Source: a virus. From it: a stretch of DNA of 41,440 nucleotides. A model generated the notes under the pieces. The model saw only the letters and a program-made list of their open reading frames with translations. It did not search any database and was not told where the DNA came from. Both the position numbers and the translations under genes were made by a program. Position 1 is the first letter of the stretch; every line of letters starts with the position of its first letter. The DNA lies in the IMG/VR virus record IMGVR_UViG_3300037245_003487, positions 1 to 41,440 of that record. One strand, given 5' to 3'. Positions 1 to 7,785 of the stretch are shown piece after piece.

Positions 1-485
1 GCTGTAGTTATGAAGGAAGAAAAATTAAATATAACAAGCCTATTTTATTAAAAGAATTTATGTTAAAAAATAAACAGTATGAATATTTTATTAATGGTAA
101 ACAAATTAATGAATATAGTGAATTTGAAAATGATTTGTTCAAAAAAAATAATTTTATTTTTGAAATAAAAGTGAATAATGAAGCTTTCGCAGTATTAGCA
201 GAAATAGGAAAAAATAAAAAAATAAAAAATAAAAATATGTTTATAAGAGTTAATACCTGTAAATGTGGACATAAAAACAATATTTATATTAAAAAATTCA
301 CTTACGTACAATCCAAACCAGAACCAATAAAAGAAGTCAAGGCACTCAAATCAGACTGGTCCATCAAAAAGATCTTACTACTAATAGTGTTATGCTTCGT
401 GGGATTACAATTGGCAACTAAATTAACAACTAAAGTTATTTTAGTACAGGTTAAGAAATGGAAAAAAACCTGGGACGAGGTGTAA
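1..485 (+). CDS. C-terminal part of a single-pass membrane protein, cut by the left edge
   Basis: The frame is open from the first bases of the window, so the start lies outside. The ATG at 60 is probably internal, because about 20 plausible codons precede it. A short cysteine cluster (CKCGH) lies in the middle of the visible part. Near the C-terminus a hydrophobic segment (KKILLLIVLCFVGLQL) is followed by a basic tail, which suggests a tail-anchored membrane protein. The family was not recognised. Confidence 0.7.
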   Translation, partial: CSYEGRKIKYNKPILLKEFMLKNKQYEYFINGKQINEYSEFENDLFKKNNFIFEIKVNNEAFAVLAEIGKNKKIKNKNMFIRVNTCKCGHKNNIYIKKFTYVQSKPEPIKEVKALKSDWSIKKILLLIVLCFVGLQLATKLTTKVILVQVKKWKKTWDEV

Positions 486-487
486 GT

Positions 488-895
488 ATGATAGGAAAGT
501 TATTTGAAGATTGTGAGAGATATTGTGGAATTTGGTTTATTATATTTATTATAACAATAGGATTATTGTTTTTATGTAGCTTTGGAATTCAAAGTTTACA
601 TTATTGGGATACATTTACTGCCTTATCTAATTATATAACACTTATAGTTGTGTTTGTGGTATTATTAATATTATACATGTTATCATTTATTATGTATACA
701 ATAGGGATGCAGGAGAATGAAAATTATTTAATATATTACATATCAGTATTTATTTATCTTATAGGATTTATAAATGGAATAGCTTGTATGGGATTTTATA
801 ATATAAATTTTGGAACCTGGATGGCGGGGATAGTTATAACAGGAATAAATGTATGTTTTTTTTCATGGATAATACGATCAATTGATAATTGTTAA
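488..895 (+). CDS. Four-helix integral membrane protein, unknown function
   Basis: The product has 135 residues with four hydrophobic segments at roughly 14-34, 48-72, 78-100 and 109-129. The ATG at 488 was chosen because GAGGTG lies five bases upstream; the frame stays open 10 codons further back but without a binding site there. The gene begins two bases after the preceding stop, so the two are probably co-translated. No enzyme motif is visible. Confidence 0.75.
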   Translation: MIGKLFEDCERYCGIWFIIFIITIGLLFLCSFGIQSLHYWDTFTALSNYITLIVVFVVLLILYMLSFIMYTIGMQENENYLIYYISVFIYLIGFINGIACMGFYNINFGTWMAGIVITGINVCFFSWIIRSIDNC

Positions 896-904
896 GGAGG
901 AATT

Positions 905-1072
905 ATGGGCTGGATATTAGTTTATATATTAATAGGAATAATAACAGGAGCACTATTATCAGAAAATGCAACTGAGTTTCTAATGTGTTTAGCTGGATGG
1001 CCATTATTGGCAATTATTTTTATATGGTATTTAATTAGTGAAGTTATAAATTATTTTAAATGTAGATCATAA
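905..1072 (+). CDS. Small two-helix membrane protein (55 aa)
   Basis: AAGGAGG precedes the ATG by six bases. The product is almost entirely hydrophobic, with two segments (about 3-19 and 28-46) separated by SENATEF, and a GWP motif before the second helix. It sits between a membrane protein gene and a lipoprotein gene. Function unknown. Confidence 0.65.
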   Translation: MGWILVYILIGIITGALLSENATEFLMCLAGWPLLAIIFIWYLISEVINYFKCRS

Positions 1073-1086
1073 TACTGGAGAGTTAA

Positions 1087-1518
1087 ATGAAAAATATATT
1101 TTTATTACTTATTACGCTTTCATTAATAGGATGTTACCCATTGCAATTTCAATCAACTGAACGTAGAATAAAAACTTATGTTCAGGAAGTTGAGTTAAAT
1201 GGAATAGATTGTCAGTTAATTGAAGATACGCTTTTATATTTTTGGCCAATAAATTTTAATGATGAATTCACTGGAAAAAACATAAAATATCGTTTATCAT
1301 TAGGTGTTAAGTGGAGAGGCTTAAGATATAAAGTTATAAGTAATGGAAGATATCGTGTTTATGTTAAAACTCATTATGATAAACACACTAAACAGGTTTA
1401 TCTGTATACGTTTCATTGGTCGTTAAGTCTAAAAAAAGTGAAATATATACATATAGAGAAAGAAGTGATGCCTGAAGTAAAACCAGAAAATAGAGGTGAG
1501 GCATGGATAAATATTTAA
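1087..1518 (+). CDS. Putative lipoprotein (143 aa)
   Basis: The N-terminus has a charged start, a hydrophobic core and the lipobox LIGC at about residues 13-16, so signal peptidase II cleavage and lipid anchoring are expected. The mature part is hydrophilic, rich in Tyr, Lys and Arg, with no motif I recognise. It overlaps the next gene by 16 bases. It is the first of at least six lipoprotein genes in the rightward block. Confidence 0.75.
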   Translation: MKNIFLLLITLSLIGCYPLQFQSTERRIKTYVQEVELNGIDCQLIEDTLLYFWPINFNDEFTGKNIKYRLSLGVKWRGLRYKVISNGRYRVYVKTHYDKHTKQVYLYTFHWSLSLKKVKYIHIEKEVMPEVKPENRGEAWINI

Positions 1519-1781
1519 TTAAAGTATTAAAAAAAATGTGCCATATAGTTAATGTTAATTATAATGAAATTAATTTCAAATCACATGATTGGTATTTACA
1601 TCATCAATGGACCAAAGATCAGGAAAATAAATTCAAGAAATGGTTTATTAGAAAATTAAATTGGAATAAAAAAATGAGACAGAGTATAATGAATTTTGAT
1701 TCTAAAAGCAATATTATAGAGACTGTGAATTGGTTTGTATTTATGTACGGATGGAAATATAAGGATAATTATTATGAGTAG
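1503..1781 (+). CDS. Conserved small phage-type protein with Trp-rich motifs
   Basis: GAGGTG lies four bases before the ATG, inside the end of the previous gene. The protein has a central WTKDQENKFKKWF block and ends with a MYGWK element. From memory this 'WTxxQExxFxxW ... YGW' layout recurs in phage hypothetical proteins, but I cannot check it here and no function is known to me. Confidence 0.7.
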   Translation: MDKYLIKVLKKMCHIVNVNYNEINFKSHDWYLHHQWTKDQENKFKKWFIRKLNWNKKMRQSIMNFDSKSNIIETVNWFVFMYGWKYKDNYYE

Positions 1782-1965
1782 TAGAATAGGTGAATTTAAG
1801 GATATAATAATAAATAAATTTTATGGTGGAGATAATAGAGGAACCTGTATATAAATAACCAGAGAAACTGATAACTTCAAAAATGATCCGTTTTTTGATT
1901 ATCTACAATTCACAAAAGAAGAGGTCGAATTTATAATTGAAACATTACAAGATAATTTTTTGTAA
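1774..1965 (+). pseudogene. Small gene with an in-frame TAA stop at 1852-1854
   Basis: An ATG at 1774 overlaps the end of the previous gene and reads MSSRIGEFKD onward to RGTCI, then meets TAA. The same frame continues as ITRETDNFKNDPF through YLQFTKEEVEF to a second TAA at 1963. Codon use and protein character are continuous across the stop. A single C-to-T change in a CAA codon (RGTCIQITR) would explain it. It may be a nonsense pseudogene, a suppressed stop or a sequence error. Confidence 0.6.
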
Positions 1966-2011
1966 TTTTAATGTAAAAACTATTTACTTTTTAGATTTAA
2001 TTTGATATAAA
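1961..2011 (+). promoter_or_regulatory. Promoter with 11-base phased TGTAA boxes
   Basis: TGTAA at 1961, TGTAAA at 1972 and the -35 TTTACT at 1983 are each 11 bases apart. A 17-base spacer leads to the -10 TATAAA at 2006-2011. It reads into the gene starting at 2024. The same arrangement is found at six other places in the window. Confidence 0.8.
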
Positions 2012-2023
2012 TAAGGAGATTGA

Positions 2024-2230
2024 GTGTTTATATTACTCGAGACTTTAGATGATTGTCGATTTTTAACTAGACATTTAACCAAGATAGATTGTGATAACTG
2101 TCTTGATTTAAATAAAATATGCCCTGGAAAAGGCAATGTTATGAGTGAATTTAGGTTTAATACAAAACAAGAATTACTCGAAGGAGTGATTCAATTAACA
2201 GGAGGATTAAATGAAAACAAAAATAATTAA
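2024..2230 (+). CDS. Small Cys-containing protein (68 aa), GTG start
   Basis: This is the first gene after the promoter at 1961-2011. AAGGAG lies five bases before the GTG. The protein contains IDCDNCLDLNKIC, a compact cysteine cluster that may bind metal. Its C-terminus codes the strong AGGAGG site for the next gene, which overlaps by 20 bases. Function unknown. Confidence 0.65.
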   Translation: MFILLETLDDCRFLTRHLTKIDCDNCLDLNKICPGKGNVMSEFRFNTKQELLEGVIQLTGGLNENKNN

Positions 2231-2423
2231 ATGGGTTTTATTTCTAATTTTAATGGGGTTATTAACAATACTGCCATATGTAGGTTTTATCGTCAGTAAG
2301 TTATTGGCTTTATTAGGTGTTTTATTATTAATAGTTTTATTTGGATTAGATTTTTTTAATAAAATTTTTACAGCAATTAAAAACTTTTTTATTAAAATTA
2401 AAAATTTCTTTATAAGGAAATGA
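2211..2423 (+). CDS. Two-helix membrane protein with basic tail (70 aa)
   Basis: ACAGGAGGATTAA precedes the ATG. Two hydrophobic segments cover roughly residues 7-27 and 29-50. The rest is an amphipathic Phe/Lys-rich tail (IKNFFIKIKNFFIRK) containing a short internal duplication. Size and layout resemble holin-like proteins, but there is no direct evidence for that role. Confidence 0.65.
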   Translation: MKTKIIKWVLFLILMGLLTILPYVGFIVSKLLALLGVLLLIVLFGLDFFNKIFTAIKNFFIKIKNFFIRK

Positions 2424-2424
2424 T

Positions 2425-2982
2425 ATGAACTTTCTATTTAAAAAAATAAAAGGAACATGGCGTGATGTTGGTGATTCAGCAAGGACTACTGTTAATATGA
2501 AGCCTGGGACCAAAGAACCTTCATCTGATTGGAAACGTAAAATGCTTTTAGCAGAACATTCTCCAATTAGACAAATTATCGTAAAAGGCATTTGGGGGGA
2601 CTTGAAGTCCTGGGTTTCAGTGCATCTCGTAAGGCATTGGCTTGGAATAGTTCATTGGGTTAGATCTCAAAGATCAGATCGTACTGGAGTGAACCGAGAT
2701 GAGTTAAGGCAAGATGCTTTAGTTGAACATGAAATTGAAGTAAATGCACAGGCAATGATAAATATATCTCGTAAGAGACTGTGTAATTGTGCTTCAAAGG
2801 AAACCAGAGAAGCCTGGAAAGATGTGGTAGAGTCTATTAAAAATGCAGAGCCAGAACTTTATAGATGTTGCGTGAGGGATTGTGTTTACAGATCTCATTG
2901 CTATGAAATAAAATCTTGTAATTATCATAAAACATGGGAATTCCAAGAGGAATTAAAAGATTACCGTGATGGTATAAATTAA
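2425..2982 (+). CDS. ThyX-like (FAD-dependent thymidylate synthase family) protein
   Basis: ThyX makes dTMP from dUMP with FAD and methylene-tetrahydrofolate. This 185-residue protein shows ThyX-like blocks: AEHSPIR near residue 43, HLVRHWLGI near 69 followed by WVRSQRSDR, and EINAQ-like and ISRKRLC elements further on. The canonical RHRxxSxNxxSxR signature is altered (RHW). The C-terminus is Cys-rich (LYRCCVRDC ... CYEIKSC). It is shorter than typical ThyX. The family call rests on remembered resemblance; activity is uncertain. Confidence 0.6.
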   Translation: MNFLFKKIKGTWRDVGDSARTTVNMKPGTKEPSSDWKRKMLLAEHSPIRQIIVKGIWGDLKSWVSVHLVRHWLGIVHWVRSQRSDRTGVNRDELRQDALVEHEIEVNAQAMINISRKRLCNCASKETREAWKDVVESIKNAEPELYRCCVRDCVYRSHCYEIKSCNYHKTWEFQEELKDYRDGIN

Positions 2983-2993
2983 AGGAGGATATT

Positions 2994-3311
2994 ATGTTAG
3001 ATTTTTATATTTATTTTGCACTAGGACTTATCGCAAGTTATATGATATTTATAATAGGCGTTGGCGCTTATTTGCTCTACCTACAAGCGGTATCTTATAT
3101 TAAAGATGAGGAATTTGAGTTTCCAAAATGGCTAATGGATGGCGACTCTTATTCAAGTCAATGCTGGATAGGGTATACGCTTTTAGTTGTTGTATTTTTA
3201 AGCTTTTTATGGCCATTAGCTTTAATAGGTTTTACTGGATGGGGAATTCTTCGTTTATTAAGAAGTGTTTATAGATTAAAAGTTAAAGTAGATAAATTGG
3301 AGGCAAAATAA
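2994..3311 (+). CDS. 'LWP' membrane protein family, copy 1
   Basis: A strong AAAGGAGG site precedes the ATG. The layout is: N-terminal membrane helix, YIKDEEFEFPK block, second helix containing FLWPLALIG, then LLRSVYRLKVKVDKLE, a short heptad-like tail. The same order occurs in the genes at 3311, 4321 and 6636, so these are paralogues. The family is not one I recognise. The stop overlaps the next start by one base. Confidence 0.75.
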   Translation: MLDFYIYFALGLIASYMIFIIGVGAYLLYLQAVSYIKDEEFEFPKWLMDGDSYSSQCWIGYTLLVVVFLSFLWPLALIGFTGWGILRLLRSVYRLKVKVDKLEAK

Positions 3312-3640
3312 TGTGGTATGTAGCAGGAATGATTATTGGTTTTATGGCTTTGGGTGCATCATTAATATTGTATGGGATTATATGTTTTGCGTATTTTTTT
3401 GTGAGCTTTATAAATAGAACTGAGGTTAAATTTCCTAATTATATTAATAAGTTAAACAAGGAGGCTGGATATGATGTACCACCTTTAATAGTTGTTTATT
3501 TATTTATTGGTTTTTGTGGTACATTAATATGGCCTATTGGTATTATAGCTGGAATAGTTACAGTTATAATGTTTGCACTAAGAAGTGTTAATGATATTAA
3601 AGTTAAATTAAAGGAATTAGAGGGAAACAATGAAAAATAA
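3311..3640 (+). CDS. 'LWP' membrane protein family, copy 2
   Basis: This is a paralogue of the preceding gene: N-terminal helix, INRTEVKFPN block, second helix with LIWPIGIIAG, then LRSVNDIKVKLKELE. The ATG overlaps the preceding stop (TAATG), which suggests coupled translation of the pair. Function unknown. Confidence 0.75.
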   Translation: MWYVAGMIIGFMALGASLILYGIICFAYFFVSFINRTEVKFPNYINKLNKEAGYDVPPLIVVYLFIGFCGTLIWPIGIIAGIVTVIMFALRSVNDIKVKLKELEGNNEK

Positions 3641-3911
3641 TACACAAGATCAAATTGAATTATTATTTAATAATTTTAAAGATTTTCTCAAGGAAAAAAA
3701 TAGGCGTTATGGTGATTCTGCAATAAGCCCAGTTAAAGTATTTAGCAGAGTTGAAACATCAGGTCAATTATGTAATAGATTGGATGATAAATTAAGTAGA
3801 ATTAAAAATTCCGATGAATTAAAGAAGAATGATATAGCCGATGTATTTGGTTATACCGCCCTTCTTCTGATACAAATGGGGTGGACTGATTTTGAGGAGC
3901 TGTTAGATTGA
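3630..3911 (+). CDS. Nmad1/DUF1599-like protein
   Basis: The 93-residue product has the pattern EKNRRYGDSAISP, then a VFSRVETSGQLCNRLDDKLSRIKN stretch with DDK and DIADVFGYTALL, typical as I recall of the 'nucleotide modification associated domain 1' family, an all-helical phage family. Its role may be in nucleotide metabolism or DNA modification, but the chemistry is not established. It sits directly before a DUF4406 gene. Confidence 0.6.
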   Translation: MKNNTQDQIELLFNNFKDFLKEKNRRYGDSAISPVKVFSRVETSGQLCNRLDDKLSRIKNSDELKKNDIADVFGYTALLLIQMGWTDFEELLD

Positions 3912-4237
3912 AAACAGTATATATTTTTGGTCCCATGAGCGGATATAAAAACTATAACTTCCTGAATTTCTTCAGAGCAGAGCGAGATTTAATAAAGAAA
4001 GGCTACGAAGTTATTAATCCTGCTCGTGAAGCTTTTGCAATGAAGTCAATCCATGATTATAAAGACTTTAAGGTTATTGATTTAATCAAATTAATACGCC
4101 AAGATGTTAATTGCATAATGAATTATAGCGATGCTCTGTATGGCCTAAAAGGATGGGAATACTCTACGGGCGCACAAGCAGAACATGCTTTAGGTAAATG
4201 GTGTAAAAAAGAAATTTATTATCAGAGTACGTTATAA
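3908..4237 (+). CDS. DUF4406, nucleoside 2-deoxyribosyltransferase-like protein
   Basis: The start is a TTG at 3908 overlapping the previous TGA, with GAGGAG upstream; the next in-frame ATG would remove the first strand. The N-terminus KTVYIFGPMSG, then NFLNFFRAERDL and GYEVINPARE, match the DUF4406 pattern, a relative of nucleoside 2-deoxyribosyltransferases. The 109-residue length fits the family. A role in nucleotide salvage or NAD-like metabolite cleavage is inferred only. Confidence 0.75.
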   Translation: MKTVYIFGPMSGYKNYNFLNFFRAERDLIKKGYEVINPAREAFAMKSIHDYKDFKVIDLIKLIRQDVNCIMNYSDALYGLKGWEYSTGAQAEHALGKWCKKEIYYQSTL

Positions 4238-4242
4238 AAAAT

Positions 4243-4293
4243 AGTAAATAATATGTAAAAAGTATTTACTTTTCTATTTAAAAAGTATATAAG
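4243..4293 (+). promoter_or_regulatory. Promoter with 11-base phased boxes
   Basis: AGTAA at 4243, TGTAAA at 4254 and TTTACT at 4265 are spaced 11 and 11 bases. A 17-base spacer leads to TATAAG at 4288. It drives the gene block starting at 4321. Confidence 0.8.
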
Positions 4294-4320
4294 TATTTAA
4301 TCAAATTAAAGGAGGATTAT

Positions 4321-4701
4321 ATGTTAAATTTATATTTATTTATTTGTACTGTAATGTGTTTTATCTGGAGTGGATTCACTATTTTTCTTTCATTATTAAT
4401 GATAAAAAATAAATGTGCATCATATATTAATGATGAAGAATATCAATTACCAAAAACTATTCAGGGCATGAAACACTTTGGGCCAATTAGTTATTTTAGC
4501 GACTCAGAGGAATGTTTTTCTAGCCATTTTTTTCTAAATTTAATTATGATGGGTGTATTTTATAATGTAATTATATGTTTTTTATGGCCTATATCCGTAT
4601 TGATATTTGTGCCTTGGGGAATACTTTATGTATTAAGATCATTAAAAAGATTAAATAAAAAAATAAATACAATATCAGAAAATTGTAAAAATTGTGAATA
4701 G
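4321..4701 (+). CDS. 'LWP' membrane protein family, copy 3
   Basis: This is the first gene after the promoter at 4243-4293. N-terminal helix, YINDEEYQLPK block, second helix with FLWPISVLIF, then LRSLKRLNKKINTIS. It is closest in layout to the gene at 2994 but has a longer loop. Function unknown; the family is probably membrane-inserted with the coiled tail in the cytoplasm. Confidence 0.75.
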   Translation: MLNLYLFICTVMCFIWSGFTIFLSLLMIKNKCASYINDEEYQLPKTIQGMKHFGPISYFSDSEECFSSHFFLNLIMMGVFYNVIICFLWPISVLIFVPWGILYVLRSLKRLNKKINTISENCKNCE

Positions 4702-4710
4702 GAGGATAAA

Positions 4711-5352
4711 ATGCAAAAACTGTTAATTATAATATGTCTACTTATAACAATGGGGCTATTCTCAGAAGTTGTATTAGATGTCAATGGAAAACAAGTTTTT
4801 TTCAATGAAAAAAAATATCAGCAATTAGTTGATAAATATGAATCTCTTTATGTAGCTAAAAGTGAAAAGCTTTTAAAGAAAATAGTTACAGCTAAAAATG
4901 CGATGTTAGATGCAAGACATGAAAAAGAAGTAGCTTATAATGATAGAGATAAAAAGTGGAAAGCTAAAAAAATAGCTGAGAAAAATGTAGATCTCACTAA
5001 GGAAAAACTTTATCGAGTATGTAGTTTAATTGAAGATCTAAGGCTTGATATAAATGAGCTTAGAGTTTATCTTTATTTTAAACTTAAAATTGAAGCAGAT
5101 GTAGTTCTATTAATTGAGATTCTTGATGGTAAATGGAATTATCTAACTAAAAGAGAGTCTATTTTAAGGGATAGTCTAGCTAAATATGAGGCTGTGTATA
5201 AGATAAAAACCGATGAACATAAAAAATGTGATGATTATTTTCAGTACAGAGTCAGAGTATACAATTACAAGGTTTATCAACTCACAGAATTAGATAAACA
5301 ACTTATATCTCTGCATGAATTTATTAAAGAAAATTATGAGGAGTTAAAATGA
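4711..5352 (+). CDS. Exported coiled-coil protein (213 aa)
   Basis: The N-terminus (MQKLLIIICLLITMGLFSE) looks like a signal peptide, possibly uncleaved. The rest is almost entirely charged helix with Lys/Glu heptads, so a long periplasmic or surface coiled coil is expected. It overlaps the next lipoprotein gene by four bases (ATGA), and the two may form a complex. Family unknown. Confidence 0.65.
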   Translation: MQKLLIIICLLITMGLFSEVVLDVNGKQVFFNEKKYQQLVDKYESLYVAKSEKLLKKIVTAKNAMLDARHEKEVAYNDRDKKWKAKKIAEKNVDLTKEKLYRVCSLIEDLRLDINELRVYLYFKLKIEADVVLLIEILDGKWNYLTKRESILRDSLAKYEAVYKIKTDEHKKCDDYFQYRVRVYNYKVYQLTELDKQLISLHEFIKENYEELK

Positions 5353-5675
5353 AATGGATAATATTTGTATTACTGATATTAATATTTGTAAGTTGTGAAT
5401 ATATTTTACAATGTCCAAATGATAAAATGGCTGGTGTTTGGAAGTATGAAAATGAGAATAATGATGAGCAATACATCTTTAATGATGTAGATAACTTCTG
5501 TGAATATATCAGAGTAGCTGAATATCATTACTTATGGTCATTAAAAGGTGGTAAAATAACATTGCAGCCATGTACAAGCGTGGGATTAAAGCTAGATTCA
5601 ATGCCAAGGACTTATGATATTGAAATAAATAAAAACTATTTAATTATAGATGGTAAAAAATATACAAGGAGATAA
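5349..5675 (+). CDS. Putative lipoprotein, lipocalin-like (108 aa)
   Basis: Lipobox FVSC at about residues 13-16 follows a hydrophobic signal. The mature part begins near MAGVWKYENENNDE and has an alternating strand pattern (WSLKGGKITLQ ... YDIEINKNYLIIDGKKY) like small lipocalin-type barrels. That fold is an inference from pattern only. Start ATG overlaps the upstream stop. Confidence 0.65.
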   Translation: MKWIIFVLLILIFVSCEYILQCPNDKMAGVWKYENENNDEQYIFNDVDNFCEYIRVAEYHYLWSLKGGKITLQPCTSVGLKLDSMPRTYDIEINKNYLIIDGKKYTRR

Positions 5676-5677
5676 TT

Positions 5678-6007
5678 ATGAATGGAAAAATAGATAAAAA
5701 TGGAGAGGAAATTCTTAATCCATCAGAGGAGCAAAAAAAGGATTTTGAAAACTTAGAATGTATAGGATCAGTATTAATTGAAGTAAAAATAACTAGTGAA
5801 AATGAAGAAAGTTTTAGAACTTCGATGAATACTGAAGTAAAAAATGTATCTACATCTCAATTAGTAATCATTGGAAATAAAATTCATAAAGAAATTCAGA
5901 AAAAAGTATTTAAAAATGACGGAGGAGATCCTTCAATTATGGGATTTCTTAAATATCTAAAAGGAGAAGCTGATGAAAAAACTACTGATAATAATACTGT
6001 TAATTAG
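5678..6007 (+). CDS. Small soluble protein, unknown function
   Basis: AAGGAG lies before the ATG. The 109-residue product is charged and has no signal or membrane segment. Its C-terminal 35 bases overlap the next gene and code that gene's AAAGGAG site, so the last residues are constrained by two roles. Not recognised. Confidence 0.6.
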   Translation: MNGKIDKNGEEILNPSEEQKKDFENLECIGSVLIEVKITSENEESFRTSMNTEVKNVSTSQLVIIGNKIHKEIQKKVFKNDGGDPSIMGFLKYLKGEADEKTTDNNTVN

Positions 6008-6389
6008 TTTATCTTTCGCTTTAATGGCGAGTGAGAATGATTTTCGTAGAAATGTTTTGTTAGATAACAACCTACGAAACGTAAAATTCTTCAAATCTGC
6101 AATTGCATTAAATATAATTGGATCGTCAATGGTTTTAATTGGCTTACCAATGCTGGCAGTTGGAAGTTATTACATGGATAAAACACCTGTTGATTACATG
6201 AAGTTGATCTTTGCTATTGGATGTACTGCGTTTATTACAGGAATTTTACTGGATTTAGTAAGTGTGATTTATTTCGTTGCTTCTGGAAAACCATTAAGGG
6301 AATTTAAGAAGAAAATGAAAAGAAAATTGCAGTTAAAAAAACAAAAAGGTCCGAATATTAAATTTGGAGTGAGGTTTGATTATGAATGA
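5973..6389 (+). CDS. Membrane protein with signal-like N-terminus
   Basis: A hydrophobic start (MKKLLIIILLISLSFAL) is followed by two further helices near residues 43-67 and 80-105, then a very basic stretch (KKKMKRKLQLKKQK). The layout suggests an envelope membrane protein with a cytoplasmic basic tail. Function unknown. Confidence 0.65.
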   Translation: MKKLLIIILLISLSFALMASENDFRRNVLLDNNLRNVKFFKSAIALNIIGSSMVLIGLPMLAVGSYYMDKTPVDYMKLIFAIGCTAFITGILLDLVSVIYFVASGKPLREFKKKMKRKLQLKKQKGPNIKFGVRFDYE

Positions 6390-6639
6390 TATTTTAGGTA
6401 GAGAAATAAAAATCGATGATTTTATTATTTATGCAACATATAGGAAAACAATCGCAATAGGTAAAGTTTTAGAGTTTGTTGAAACAGAAATAAGGCCTGG
6501 TTATAATATAAAAGAAATTATACTAAAAGGAATTGGTCCTAGAAAAAGTAAAATAAACTTTGAATCCTGGAGAATTGTTTTAGTTGATAAAAAAAATATA
6601 CCAAAAGAATATTTAGAAAAAATGGAGGAAAAAATATGA
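6382..6639 (+). CDS. Conserved small phage-type protein (beta-rich)
   Basis: The ATG at 6382 was chosen over an upstream TTG because GAGG lies seven bases before it. The protein starts NDILGREIKIDDFIIYA and continues with AIGKVLEFVE, a pattern of a small beta-barrel-like fold that I have seen in many phage hypothetical proteins. Function unknown. Confidence 0.65.
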   Translation: MNDILGREIKIDDFIIYATYRKTIAIGKVLEFVETEIRPGYNIKEIILKGIGPRKSKINFESWRIVLVDKKNIPKEYLEKMEEKI

Positions 6640-6992
6640 CTGAAGAATTATATTTTACAATAGGATTTAAAATAGCATTTATATTAACATCAATATATGG
6701 AATACTACCATTAAGCTTAATAATAGCTAAATGTAAAGCTTTTTTATTCGATGAAAGGTATGAGGCTTTTGAGATAACTTATTGGATACCGTGGATTGAA
6801 GTTGGGTGCTTTGACTTTGCTTGGGATTTTTGGTCATCTATGGGTATTGGCGCAGCGTTATTATTTATAACATTTTTGGGTTGGATCATAGTTTTTCCTA
6901 TAGCCATATTGTTATTAGTTACAATAGTTCCGCTTTACATAGCTAGAGCTATAATAAGATTAAATAAAAGAGTAAAAAAACTGGAGGATTAA
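6636..6992 (+). CDS. 'LWP' membrane protein family, copy 4 (divergent)
   Basis: N-terminal helix, LFDERYEAFE block, second helix with IVFPIAILLL (LWP changed to VFP), then ARAIIRLNKRVKKLE. The order of blocks matches the copies at 2994, 3311 and 4321. The start overlaps the preceding stop by four bases. Confidence 0.7.
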   Translation: MTEELYFTIGFKIAFILTSIYGILPLSLIIAKCKAFLFDERYEAFEITYWIPWIEVGCFDFAWDFWSSMGIGAALLFITFLGWIIVFPIAILLLVTIVPLYIARAIIRLNKRVKKLED

Positions 6993-7460
6993 ATGAAAAA
7001 AATAAACTGGATTATAATAATTGTGCTTATAACACTTATGAGTTGTATTTACCCATGGGTTCCAGAGGATAACAGTGGAGTTAGAGGTGATTTATCTACA
7101 GATGTTATAGTCGTGACTGCAACACCATCACCAACTTCTACTGCTACTCCAACCGCAACTGCTACTCCAACAATTGATTTACCATGTATCTTAGGTATGT
7201 GGCAAAGAACAGGATCAACAGGATCGATAGCAACTTATAATTTTAGAAGATGGAAAAATGGTTATTATAGAAGAATAAATTCAAGTAGGGATAAAGATGT
7301 TACTGGATCTTGGTCTATAGTGAATGAAAAACAAATAAGATTACATGAAGATGGATTATATAGTATGGTATTTGATCTCACATGCGATGGACAATCGATT
7401 TGGCTTAGAAATACAACTGCTGGAAGTGACAATCATGCTTACAAATTTAATAAAATGTAG
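6993..7460 (+). CDS. Lipoprotein with Thr/Pro linker and lipocalin-like domain
   Basis: Lipobox LMSC at about residues 15-18 follows a hydrophobic signal. Residues about 42-61 are a Thr-Ala-Pro repeat linker. The C-terminal part (ILGMWQRTG ... TYNFRRW ... TGSWSIVNEKQIRL) looks like a small lipocalin-type domain. The lipid anchor plus extended linker suggests a domain held away from the membrane, possibly spanning the cell wall or periplasm. Role inferred only. Confidence 0.7.
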   Translation: MKKINWIIIIVLITLMSCIYPWVPEDNSGVRGDLSTDVIVVTATPSPTSTATPTATATPTIDLPCILGMWQRTGSTGSIATYNFRRWKNGYYRRINSSRDKDVTGSWSIVNEKQIRLHEDGLYSMVFDLTCDGQSIWLRNTTAGSDNHAYKFNKM

Positions 7461-7785
7461 TTTAGTTCTATTACTCCTTATGTCATGTACAGGTGAATAT
7501 ATGGAGATTTATCTTTACGAGCATAAAGAATACAAGATGTATATCAATGATTGTTATATAGGTAATACGGTTTATAACCTTAATAAAGGTAGAAGAATTT
7601 TTAGATTCACAGTTGATAAAAATAGAGAAGGTAGATTATACGATGACATCATATACCTGGATAACTTTATTTCACCTATTAAAACTATAATTGTAAAAAA
7701 TTTGAAAATAAAGTTTACATACACAGAAGATTGTGGTAAAGTAATAATAACTTATATAAAAGTTAGGGAGATTGATAATGAGTAA
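7435..7785 (+). CDS. Putative lipoprotein (116 aa)
   Basis: The ATG at 7435 was chosen because it gives a clean signal (MLTNLIKCSLVLLLLMSC, lipobox LMSC) and has GGAAG eight bases upstream, inside the previous gene. The mature part (YMEIYLYEHKEYKMYIND, then INKGRR-like strands) is beta-rich and may be PEGA-like, which is only a guess. Overlaps the neighbours on both sides. Confidence 0.65.
   Translation: MLTNLIKCSLVLLLLMSCTGEYMEIYLYEHKEYKMYINDCYIGNTVYNLNKGRRIFRFTVDKNREGRLYDDIIYLDNFISPIKTIIVKNLKIKFTYTEDCGKVIITYIKVREIDNE

Noticed and set aside
8-280. Lower-strand open frame of 90 residues
   Set aside because: It is antisense to the partial gene at the left edge, is unusually Phe/Leu/Ile-rich as expected for the complement of A-rich coding sequence, and has no binding site.
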